DNA of 64,000 nucleotides from Saprospiraceae bacterium (GTDB taxonomy: Bacteria; Bacteroidota; Bacteroidia; Chitinophagales; Saprospiraceae), in NCBI GenBank assembly GCA_022842725.1, contig JALHOZ010000021.1, positions 1 to 64,000 on the forward strand. Reading direction: 5' to 3'. Positions 57,417 through 64,000 of this stretch are shown piece by piece. The position numbers and the translations under genes are program-made. The notes under the pieces were generated by a model. The model saw nothing but the letters and a program-made list of their open reading frames with translations. It was not told the origin of the DNA and did not search any database. Numbering within the stretch: position 1 is the stretch's first letter; every line of letters starts with the position of its first letter.

Positions 57417-57501
57417 ATTGTTGAGCTGTTGATTTGTTGAGTTGATGCTTTGCGGACTTCAGAAAGCCTTTCGGAATGATGAGTTGGTTATTTGATAAGC
57501 T
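57417..57501 (+). repeat. TTG-rich repeat, copy near 57.4 kb
   Basis: GTTGAGCTGTTGATTTGTTG-type units followed by TGATGAGTTGGTTATTTGAT and a GGGTCGATGCGGCG end, which is shared in outline with the copies at 61.2 and 61.7 kb. Confidence 0.5.
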
Positions 57502-57711
57502 GGGTCGATGCGGCGTTGATAAGTCGACAAAACCGGACATGATGACAATTTTAAGAATAAACATTTAACCCTAAACCGTTCATTGATTCCGGAATAAAGA
57601 AGTTTTAAAAAAATAAGCAGGACACCAGTTGCAAACTGGCGCCAGCGAAGGGGATTTAGAAGTACTTACTTTCAATGTAGTACTAATATATATTAGAATT
57701 TCGAATGTTCA

Positions 57712-57753
57712 ATTTAACGCTGAATCTGCCATTTTGCCAAACTGCTGTTAAGC
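57712..57753. other. attC-like box pair (weak candidate recombination site)
   Basis: ATTTAAC (57712-57718) and GTTAAGC (57747-57753) fit the RYYYAAC and GTTRRRY core patterns of integron attC sites and pair over TTAAC/GTTAA. The 42-bp span is shorter than known attC sites and the interior pairs poorly. It lies 64 bases downstream of the esterase-TPR stop codon. Confidence 0.25.
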
Positions 57754-57816
57754 GGTCGGCTTTTATCTCGCTTTCACGTGTTTATTTTGGTTATAAATAG
57801 TAACGTAATAAAAATC

Positions 57817-59052
57817 TTATTTTTGATCATTTTCAAGTTCTGTCAATTTTTTCCTGGAAATTTCATTTTCCTTTAATTCCAATGCTTTTTTCAATTGAAT
57901 AATAGCATTTGCTTTATCGCCAATGGCTATAAAATAATCGCCATAAGAATCATAAACATAAAAGCTTTCAGGGTAATTTTCCACATTGAGTTTAAAAAGG
58001 CTTTCTGCAGTTTTATAAATTTTTCTGCTTAAAAAATCATAACCCATATAATTGATTTCACCCATAAAAGGCTTTATTTGATAACCCATTTTTTGAGATA
58101 TTTGGGAAAAATGGTTTTGATATTTAGTGACTATTGTACCCGTAGAATCTGAGAAATCCTTCATGCTGAGTTTTAAAGGAAAAAAATCGAAGAAAAAACG
58201 TAATGCGTCATACTCTGTAATGAGTGGCACTGAGCCATGGGTGTCATCAGGATAGTATTTACCTCTATACTTTAAGCCATTTTGTTTATTTTTCTCAAAA
58301 GCAGCTTTCAATGTCAATATAGAACGGATATGTTTTGAATCAATAGAAGTGTCTATTTCTACTTTTTTTATATCCATGCCATCTTCCAACGTATTGGCAA
58401 TACCCAGATACAAGGACTTACCATCAAATTTTTTTTCAGCTAAAACCGTTTGCGTTTCTTTCAAAAGCTTTTGATTATCCCACCACATACTCGGGTCAAT
58501 GCAGATATAGGAATTAAACAAATCGTTGTGATGAACAAAAGTTTGCATCACCGCCAAACCGCCCATTGAATGTCCTATGAGCATTTTATAGGGTGCTGTA
58601 GGATATTTGGCATCGATATACGGAATCAATTCCTTTTCGATAAAGGCAATAAAATTTTCGCCACCTCCCGATGTTTTATAGTAGGTACTATCCTCTGGCA
58701 CGAAAGGGTCAGCATCAATGTGCGTGGGTGTTAAATCTCTGGTTCGGTCTGTGTTTGATATGCCCACCACAATCATTTTGGGGCATATCATATTACCGTT
58801 GGTGGTACTCAATTGCTGAATCATACCTACCACAGATGAAAAATGTCCATCACCATCCAATACATAAACGACTGGAAACTTTTGATTAGTGCCACCAGGA
58901 ACATGCACCCAAATTTTCCTTTGTTCATCCAATATTTTAGATTGGATACTGTCTCTTTTACCAATGACAAAATTTCCTTTTTCCACTTTTCCTTGTGCAA
59001 AGACAAGGTTAGTTAATATGCTAAGGATGAGGAGCAGGATTATTTTTTTCAT
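57817..59052 (-). CDS. Secreted alpha/beta-hydrolase with TPR-like C-terminus
   Basis: The signal peptide is 1-20 (LILSILTNLVFAQ). Residues ~30-290 are an esterase-D-type alpha/beta-hydrolase: VVYVLDGDGHF (61-71), nucleophile elbow GHSMGG with S162, CIDPSMWWDN, and a late YPDDTHGSVPL with the likely catalytic His. Residues ~335-411 look like TPR helices (ESLFKLNVENYPESFYVYDSYGDYFIAIGDKANAI). The same domain without a tail is encoded at 9032. The gene is bracketed by 72-bp direct repeats, so it may have been gained or moved as a unit. The substrate is unknown. Confidence 0.85.
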   Translation of the reverse strand: MKKIILLLILSILTNLVFAQGKVEKGNFVIGKRDSIQSKILDEQRKIWVHVPGGTNQKFPVVYVLDGDGHFSSVVGMIQQLSTTNGNMICPKMIVVGISNTDRTRDLTPTHIDADPFVPEDSTYYKTSGGGENFIAFIEKELIPYIDAKYPTAPYKMLIGHSMGGLAVMQTFVHHNDLFNSYICIDPSMWWDNQKLLKETQTVLAEKKFDGKSLYLGIANTLEDGMDIKKVEIDTSIDSKHIRSILTLKAAFEKNKQNGLKYRGKYYPDDTHGSVPLITEYDALRFFFDFFPLKLSMKDFSDSTGTIVTKYQNHFSQISQKMGYQIKPFMGEINYMGYDFLSRKIYKTAESLFKLNVENYPESFYVYDSYGDYFIAIGDKANAIIQLKKALELKENEISRKKLTELENDQK

Positions 59053-59258
59053 TTTTTAAAATATTTACATTCAATTTATTTAATTTACGATTGTCTTCTA
59101 AGCTGCCGCATAACTCATAAATATCCCCACCTCCATTTTTCCCTCCGTATAAAACACTGACTTATCATGTATACAATTTTCTGTTTCCATTTTGAACTTT
59201 CGGTTTTAAACGTTTGTGCTACGGATATATTACGTAAAAAAACGTTTATCCTCCTCCT

Positions 59259-59330
59259 TTCCGAACACAAATATAAAAGAGATTCTTGTCAAATGGTATA
59301 TTGTCGTAAAAAAAAGTGTAAAAAGCGGGG
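59259..59330 (+). repeat. 72-bp direct repeat, copy 2
   Basis: Begins TTCCGAACACAAATATAAAA; about 93% identical to 57331-57402, located 207 bases upstream of the esterase-TPR start. Confidence 0.8.
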
Positions 59331-59388
59331 AGGAAGGACCTTTTTTATTGTTGATTTGTTAATTTGTGGATTTGTTGATTTGGGTCAA

Positions 59389-59415
59389 CGGACTGAAACA
59401 GGGTTATGTATTTTA
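59389..59415 (+). repeat. 27-bp exact dispersed repeat, copy 1
   Basis: Starts CGGACTGAAACAGGGTTATG and is identical over 27 bases to 63848-63874. Both copies follow a TTG-rich tandem stretch. Confidence 0.7.
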
Positions 59416-59477
59416 GATTGCAAAATTGGGCCAGCAAAGGGTTTTTGTTTATTCTGCTTGATGTTATTCGTTCGGTT

Positions 59478-60041
59478 TTATTCACAATTTATATTGGTTA
59501 ATATATTTTTTGAATTCGAATTTTCTATCTTGGAAAGTTTCCAAATGCTATCATCTATATTTACTGAAATTAAACCCTTGTTTTTTTCTACGAGATACTT
59601 GTCGAAATCTATTTTATTTTCTGTTAATATTGAGTCAATTTCATTTTCAGTAAAATCTATTATGGTGTCACGAATAGTAATGTAAGGACCAAATAAACTT
59701 TTCGAATAGTCTAAATTATGAAAACTAATATTTAAAGTGTCATTCTGATTAGATAATTTAACTTCAAGATAATCTTCACAGTGTCCACACTTGCCTAAAC
59801 TTTCGTATGATTGTGTATGAAATAATTTATATTGAGAAACTTTATACTTCAAAGTATCATTGTTTTTATTGATAAAAATCAAAACATCGCTTTCTGAATA
59901 TGGAAACCATTTATAATATTCAGGACTAAATTCGCTACAAAAAATTTCTTTAGAGTGAAAGAGTGAGTAATATATTAGTGTTAAGGACAGAAGAATTAAA
60001 GATATTGAGATAAGTAAAATTTTCTTGATTTTTTTATTCAT
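59478..60041 (-). CDS. Unrecognised membrane-anchored or exported protein
   Basis: No family recognised. A basic N-terminus (MNKKIKK) and a hydrophobic segment ILLISISLILLSLTLIYYSL (8-27) indicate a signal anchor. The rest (~155 residues) is hydrophilic, with a CxxC pair in GKCGHCEDY near residue 86, short beta-prone segments and a Lys/Asn/Asp-rich composition. It is AT-rich like its neighbour. The gene is followed by repeat sequence rather than another gene and lies 111 bases after the stop of the 60153 gene on the same strand. It could be part of a mobile cassette-like set. Confidence 0.7.
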   Translation of the reverse strand: MNKKIKKILLISISLILLSLTLIYYSLFHSKEIFCSEFSPEYYKWFPYSESDVLIFINKNNDTLKYKVSQYKLFHTQSYESLGKCGHCEDYLEVKLSNQNDTLNISFHNLDYSKSLFGPYITIRDTIIDFTENEIDSILTENKIDFDKYLVEKNKGLISVNIDDSIWKLSKIENSNSKNILTNINCE

Positions 60042-60077
60042 ATTATTTTTTTAATATCTCGTTTATGAAGTTTCGCT

Positions 60078-60159
60078 AAACTGACGCTAACGTTACTGCG
60101 ACATCCGTCGTGCTGACGAAGGAAGCATGATCGTGATCGTCGCTTGTTATAGTCAGTTT
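60078..60159. other. Long attC-like hairpin overlapping a gene's stop codon
   Basis: Nested imperfect inverted repeats: AAACTGAC/GTCAGTTT (60078-60085, 60152-60159), TAAC/GTTA, GCGAC/GTCGC with one extra base on one arm, and TCGTGCT/AGCATGA around the loop. The 82-bp size, AAC...GTT inner cores and unpaired base resemble folded integron attC sites, though the 7-base consensus boxes are not matched exactly. The outer right arm contains the TGA stop of the gene at 60153-60986. Confidence 0.4.
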
Positions 60160-60986
60160 GCTTTATTCTTGCGTTGAATTCTATAAAAAAAATACCTATC
60201 AAAATCATTTCCTAAGTTATAATTAGAATCATAATCAATACATTCTATAATATATTCATCATTTATTTTATTTGCAATCACTTTTGTTTCCTTAGTTTGA
60301 ACAACAACAGGCATATCATCTCTGTCGATCTTAATTTTTTTATATACATCAGCTTTCTTTGAAAATAATTCATCCTTAACCTTTTCTTCATCTATTGTTA
60401 CAATTTTAGTTAACTTTAGTAAGTTTTTGTCTTTTATAACCTTCATTGATTCTATTCCTGTAATTGTATCAGACATATTTAGAAGTTTTACCTCTTTAGT
60501 ATAATCAATTACATCAGAATATAGCACGTCCATTATAATTTGTAAATACTCCTCAAAATGTAAGCCGAATAAAAATTCCTGGTTATGTAATAATTGCTTA
60601 TACTCTCCAAGAGATTCTATTTTTTCGCATTGTTTATAAAGAACGTCGCTTTTCAGCACCCTTGTAATTTTAGTCGTATCAACTAACAGTTTCAACCTAT
60701 TATTTGACGTTACTTCAAAAACAAATGTTAGACTAGTAAGAGTCTCTTTAGTCCAAAATTGGTTATTATTAATATCAATTAGATTACATTTAAAAACTCT
60801 TTCAGAAATACGACCTAAGTTGATTTCATAATTACAGAGATCAGGTCCTGAATCATTTATTACAATTTTCTGAACATTAAAGATTGCGTTGTTATTATTG
60901 GATAGATTTAAATTCTCTCCTTTATTTTGGGAATTAAGGTTGAGAATAAACATTAATTTTATGAGTACAAATAATATTATTTTCAT
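60153..60986 (-). CDS. Unrecognised exported protein
   Basis: No family recognised. The signal peptide is about 1-19 (ILFVLIKLMFILNLNSQ). The mature part (~258 residues) is hydrophilic and Asn/Lys/Asp-rich, with a beta-rich first half (QKIVINDSGPDLCNYEINLG) and a helical middle (YKQCEKIESLGEYKQLLHNQEF). The C-terminus has no T9SS sorting domain. The strongly AT-biased composition and the hairpin overlapping its stop codon set it apart from the housekeeping genes. Possible roles as an effector or surface protein are speculation. Confidence 0.7.
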   Translation of the reverse strand: MKIILFVLIKLMFILNLNSQNKGENLNLSNNNNAIFNVQKIVINDSGPDLCNYEINLGRISERVFKCNLIDINNNQFWTKETLTSLTFVFEVTSNNRLKLLVDTTKITRVLKSDVLYKQCEKIESLGEYKQLLHNQEFLFGLHFEEYLQIIMDVLYSDVIDYTKEVKLLNMSDTITGIESMKVIKDKNLLKLTKIVTIDEEKVKDELFSKKADVYKKIKIDRDDMPVVVQTKETKVIANKINDEYIIECIDYDSNYNLGNDFDRYFFYRIQRKNKAN

Positions 60987-61212
60987 ATTTCAAAATTGAC
61001 TATAACTTGATACTATACGCCATTAAATGTTAGCAACTTTCGGGTTTTTCAATCTTTGGCAGACCTTTCTAATCTCCCTTTCCAAAAAGAAAAAACCAAA
61101 TTCAAAAAAAGCGTTTCTATTCATATCGCTACCTTATGATATTACAAATGTAAAAAAGATTTTTGAATGGTAGAGGAGTTTTGGAAGAAAAATTTTTTGG
61201 TGACGATTTGGG

Positions 61213-61262
61213 GCTTCGCGGACGATATGATGAGTTGATTATTTGATAAGCTGAATCGAAGC
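61213..61262 (+). repeat. TTG-rich repeat, copy near 61.2 kb
   Basis: ATGATGAGTTGATTATTTGA followed by AAGCTGAATCGAAGCGGCG. It closely parallels the 57.4-kb copy (TGATGAGTTGGTTATTTGAT ... GGGTCGATGCGGCG). Confidence 0.5.
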
Positions 61263-61631
61263 GGCGCTAGAGGGTCGACCATCTCAAGGGTGGAACTTTA
61301 AAAACCAGAAAATCACAAGAATTAAAGCACAAAATACAGACCCTGTGCGTCACCCTTCCATTTCAAGGGAAGGGAGGGGATGGGTAAAAACAACTCAATG
61401 CGTAGCATTGATAATCAACAATTTATGTACTGTTCTTAAGCATGGTTTTTACTCACCCCCGGGCCCCTCTCTTGGAAAAAGAGGGGTGTCTCGTAAGCCT
61501 TAAAATTGCCGTCAATCAGTTATGTCTCCAAAATCCAAAAATTAGTTAAAACTTCGTTTTACATAAAGCATTAAAGCCCCAAAGTTCAAAACCTGTCTGT
61601 AATCTACAGTAACTTTTATAAAATTTTTCAC

Positions 61632-61690
61632 CTGCGAGCCGTAGTTCGCAGTTCCTTCCCTATTTTGAGCCCTTGTAGGTGGGCTCAAAA
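61632..61690. repeat. Two adjacent perfect hairpins
   Basis: CTGCGA/TCGCAG (61632-61651) and TTTTGAGCCC/GGGCTCAAAA (61663-61690, 8-base loop). They lie in a gene-free area and could be a terminator-like or REP-like structure; no T run follows. Confidence 0.6.
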
Positions 61691-61716
61691 TTACTGCGCA
61701 ACGGTCAGTCACAAGG

Positions 61717-61770
61717 AATGTTGAGTTGTTGTCCCGATTGATATCGGGATGTTAAATTGTTGAACTGAAT
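61717..61770 (+). repeat. TTG-rich repeat, copy near 61.7 kb
   Basis: GTTGAGTTGTTG, then the palindrome TCCCGATTGATATCGGGA, then TTAAATTGTTGAACTGAATC and GATGCGGCG. The palindrome is of the same type as the one interrupting the tRNA copy at 11383. Confidence 0.5.
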
Positions 61771-62003
61771 CGATGCGGCGCAAATGTGTCGACTTTTACG
61801 GCCAGTTAATCTCTTTTTCTGCCTCCCCTAACCCCTCCGAAGGAGGGGAACTTCGATTGTCGGCCAATTTGAAATGGTCTTTACTTCGTTTGGTTGTCGT
61901 GAACTCCAAAGTCTCCCCTTCGGGGAGATTTAGAGGGGACTTAAGTTAGTGGCACAAGTAAAAAACTTGGGCGGGCATCAGGGTCGAATTCTAAAATGTA
62001 AAC

Positions 62004-63629
62004 CTAAATTTTTACCATTTTGATACAGGTTTTGACTTTACTGTTTCCAATGGTCATGAAATAAACACCTGTTTGAAAAGTACTTACATCAATGGTAAAA
62101 TCGCCTTTGTTTATTGATTTTTCCAGTATAAGCCTGCCCGTTATGTCTTTAATTTGTAAAGTATTGTTATTAAGTAAAATGGGGTTACCCTGAAATGTCA
62201 CTGAAACAACATCTGATGCCGGATTTGGAGATACTTTCCATTGAAAATCAACTTCTGCGTTCAATGCTTCATCTGCTGAAACAATTGATTCTTTTAAAAT
62301 TACAAATACTAATGTTTCACTTTCCGGGAGTTGGGTAAATGTATAATTTTGCATGCCAAATACTTCGACTGAATCAATTAAACCACTATAATTGTAAAGC
62401 AATATTTTGGAAGCGTCTTCCGGTAAATCGATGGTAAAGGTTGTTCCTTCAATATTACTCCATCGGTAATAATTTTGCCACACCCACATATCTTTCTCCC
62501 CGTCTGTTAGTTTATATATACCCGAATTATTGGGATCCAAAGATGTATAATTCATACCCACGCCGAGATCCATGACAAGTTTAAATGTTTGCCCTTTGAG
62601 ATTAGGCACATATGGATATAATTGATTGCACATACCATAAACGGAATCATTTTCGACGGTGTTAAACAAATTCCAAACCAACGCAAATTCAGTTGCATGA
62701 GAAGAACTGTCGCTTTTTACAGCACCTAAATTATTCCATATACAGGTAAATTGTCTTTTGGCAGATTCTACATCACTAATCCCCAGTATATTTGCTTTAT
62801 AACTGAATTCAGTTGTATAAAAACTGATTGGTCTTGTTATCCCGATTTCTTCCTGAATTTCGTTAAAATCCGCCTGGGCAGAAAATCTCCAATAAAATTC
62901 GTTTTGTTTGTCTACTATCGGGGCAAATGTATTGTCATTATACGTATGTATATCGAATCCTGCCAATTTCCCATTGTTAATCAAATCTACAATGGCTGTG
63001 GCATATCCATTGGCATCATTCCAACTAAAAGCATTTTGCGATGCCCATCCTCCGGGAATGGCCCTCAAACTTGTATCAATGGAATGAATTCCATCAGCCA
63101 ATCCTTCTAAGGCATCATGATAATTTTCGGGGCCTTCTGCTATTGTTCTGGGAACATAAGGAGTATTGATATCCGGTTCATTAATAGCCGAAAACACAGA
63201 AATACCCCAGTTTTTAATGTTTTTAGAAAGCAAGTAGGGAGAATTAGGTCTCCACCTTTCAGCAAAGCTTCTGCCGATTTCGTACCACTTATCATATGAT
63301 CCCAATGCATTGTACCAACCATAATATTCAAAAAGTATCATTGGAGTGATACCTCCCCGGTACAATAAAATCATGATACTGTCAATAGAAGAAGGATTAC
63401 CCATCTTTGTATCTGAATCGTAATAGTAAGAGGGATAAAGACTAACCCTGGTTCTTTTTGCACCGCAAAAATTTAAGGCCTCTATCTGATGTATTTCTTG
63501 ATCTGTAGTTTCACCATTGGTAAAATTGCCACTTCCTGTCAGGTAGGTAATATCTTGTGCTATGTTGGTGTCAGCAAACATAAAAAAAATACTCACCAAC
63601 AAGCCATGCACTAAAATCTTCTTTACCAT
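62004..63629 (-). CDS. T9SS-exported glycosidase-like protein (clan GH-A fold)
   Basis: The signal peptide is about 1-24 (VSIFFMFADTNIAQ). Residues ~30-330 look like a (beta/alpha)8 barrel: RTRVSLYPSYYY, ILFEYYGWYNALG, the acid/base-type motif SAINEPD (E151), and the candidate nucleophile YTTEFSY (E274), at the strand-4 and strand-7 positions used by clan GH-A enzymes. A beta domain follows (350-450), then a T9SS type A sorting domain (WKVSPNPASDVVSVTFQGN ... GVYFMTIGNSKVKT). It probably cleaves an extracellular polysaccharide; the exact GH family was not determined. A TATATTTG box lies 24 bases upstream. Confidence 0.75.
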   Translation of the reverse strand: MVKKILVHGLLVSIFFMFADTNIAQDITYLTGSGNFTNGETTDQEIHQIEALNFCGAKRTRVSLYPSYYYDSDTKMGNPSSIDSIMILLYRGGITPMILFEYYGWYNALGSYDKWYEIGRSFAERWRPNSPYLLSKNIKNWGISVFSAINEPDINTPYVPRTIAEGPENYHDALEGLADGIHSIDTSLRAIPGGWASQNAFSWNDANGYATAIVDLINNGKLAGFDIHTYNDNTFAPIVDKQNEFYWRFSAQADFNEIQEEIGITRPISFYTTEFSYKANILGISDVESAKRQFTCIWNNLGAVKSDSSSHATEFALVWNLFNTVENDSVYGMCNQLYPYVPNLKGQTFKLVMDLGVGMNYTSLDPNNSGIYKLTDGEKDMWVWQNYYRWSNIEGTTFTIDLPEDASKILLYNYSGLIDSVEVFGMQNYTFTQLPESETLVFVILKESIVSADEALNAEVDFQWKVSPNPASDVVSVTFQGNPILLNNNTLQIKDITGRLILEKSINKGDFTIDVSTFQTGVYFMTIGNSKVKTCIKMVKI

Positions 63630-63652
63630 ATTGATTACCTTTAATATTCAGG

Positions 63653-63660
63653 CAAATATA
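63653..63660 (-). promoter_or_regulatory. -7 box (TATATTTG) for the glycosidase-like gene
   Basis: TAnnTTTG match on the minus strand, 24 bases before the ATG at 63629. Confidence 0.6.
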
Positions 63661-63762
63661 AGATCTTACGGACAGTAATTAAGAATTTCTTTTAACTTAA
63701 CCATTGTTCCTGATTTTGGGGAGTGGTATAATTCAAACTTTTTCCTGATCTGTGTCACATGG

Positions 63763-63843
63763 TAATTGTTGATTTGTTGAATTTTTGATTTGTTGATTTG
63801 TTGAACTGGTCAGTTGTCGACTTGTTGATTTGTCGATTTGGAG
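63763..63843 (+). repeat. TTG-rich tandem repeat, longest copy
   Basis: About nine successive 7-10-base units such as GTTGATTT, GTTGAATTT and TCGACTTG, followed directly by the 27-bp repeat at 63848. Confidence 0.65.
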
Positions 63844-63847
63844 TCGT

Positions 63848-63874
63848 CGGACTGAAACAGGGTTATGTATTTTA
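63848..63874 (+). repeat. 27-bp exact dispersed repeat, copy 2
   Basis: Identical to 59389-59415 (begins CGGACTGAAACAGGGTTATG) and also preceded by a TTG-rich stretch. Confidence 0.7.
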
Positions 63875-64000
63875 CAGAAGCACAAGTTATAAACTTGCGT
63901 CAGCAGTGGGGTAATTTGCACCCATAAAAAAACTTAAGGAAAAGGAAAAATTATTGAGAACTAAAAACGTTACCCTATGATAAAACCGGGTGGCCTTTTT

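Larger units (their letters stand above)
57136..57816. other. Repeat-filled gap between the DUF262 gene and the esterase-TPR gene
   Basis: No credible coding frame. It contains the first copy of the 72-bp direct repeat (57331-57402), a TTG-rich repeat (57417-57501), and an attC-like inverted box pair (57712-57753) 64 bases after the esterase stop. The remaining sequence is AT-rich. Confidence 0.6.
59053..59477. other. Repeat-containing gap upstream of the esterase-TPR gene
   Basis: Holds copy 2 of the 72-bp repeat, a TTG-rich repeat at 59341-59386, and a 27-bp sequence (59389-59415) found again at 63848-63874. A plus-strand frame here (59167-59685) is a shadow. No gene recognised. Confidence 0.6.
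60987..62003. other. 1-kb gene-free region with inverted and tandem repeats
   Basis: No coding frame of note. Contents: a degenerate third copy of the 72-bp repeat core near 61141-61172, TTG-rich repeats (61213-61262 and 61717-61770), a large imperfect inverted repeat (GGGATGGGTAAAAAC near 61378 against GTTTTTACTCACCCCC near 61446), a hairpin at 61663-61690, and CCCCTCCGAAGGAGGGG and CTCCCCTTCGGGGAG palindromes near 61825-61930. Confidence 0.6.
63630..64000. other. Gene-free end of the window with TTG-rich repeats
   Basis: Contains the glycosidase promoter box, a TTG-rich tandem at 63763-63843 (units of the form TTGTTGATT), and copy 2 of the 27-bp repeat. No coding frame with family features was seen. 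Confidence 0.6.

Noticed and set aside
59167-59685. 172-codon plus-strand open frame
   Set aside because: It runs through repeat sequence and antisense to the 59478-60041 gene; Cys/Phe-rich translation and no start signals.
63763-63843. TTG-rich tandem as a CRISPR array
   Set aside because: Units are 7-10 bases, degenerate and contiguous, without spacers; no cas genes in the window.

Overview
The window looks like a chromosomal contig from a low-GC Bacteroidota, most likely a saprospiria-like lineage. The evidence is: many -7 boxes of the Bacteroidota form TAnnTTTG in front of genes and tRNAs; several secreted proteins ending in type IX secretion (T9SS) sorting domains; a giant SdrD_B-repeat surface protein; HYR/P-domain/dockerin/cohesin-like architecture; and a housekeeping set typical of that phylum. 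The assignment below phylum level is inference from gene content only.

Layout. 1-5.6 kb: 3' end of a DEAD-box RNA helicase, typA, a sensor kinase/M14 peptidase pair, and RNase P RNA. 5.6-19.3 kb: folE, an OstA-like LPS-transport protein, tRNA-Val, tRNA-Gln, a secreted esterase, a GNAT acetyltransferase, a LOG-family protein, a CAU tRNA with a broken partial copy beside it, lspA, pnuC, a tex/lipoprotein pair, guaB and tadA. 19.4-26.5 kb: one 7.1-kb gene for a 2359-residue T9SS surface protein with about 17 SdrD_B repeats. 26.7-32.3 kb: tcdA overlapping a TatD hydrolase gene, pckA, and a CBS protein followed by a GCS2-CBS fusion. 32.6-37.9 kb: a second giant T9SS gene interrupted by an in-frame TAA. 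38.2-49.5 kb: tsaE, alanine dehydrogenase, a secreted metzincin, a glycosyltransferase without a usual start codon, the threonine dehydrogenase/kbl pair, an S24-type regulator and asnS. 49.5-54.6 kb: a small TA-flanked MITE, a T9SS serine hydrolase, a DUF983 protein, and the holA-purK-purE cluster.

From tRNA-Ala (54.7 kb) to the end the character changes. Genes become AT-rich and sparse and are separated by long repeat-filled gaps. This part holds a DUF262/DUF1524 (GmrSD-like) candidate defence protein, an esterase-TPR protein flanked by 72-bp direct repeats, two unrecognised exported or membrane proteins, and a T9SS glycosidase-like protein. Two hairpins with attC-like outer boxes lie directly downstream of minus-strand genes here, so the region may be cassette-like. 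No integrase is visible, so this remains a hypothesis.

Recurring functions are cell-surface display (T9SS substrates), tRNA modification (tadA, tsaE, tcdA), purine synthesis (guaB, purE, purK) and amino-acid catabolism (ald, tdh/kbl). Several apparent TTG starts are better replaced by nearby ATGs; three of those TTGs lie inside or directly overlapping -7 promoter boxes.
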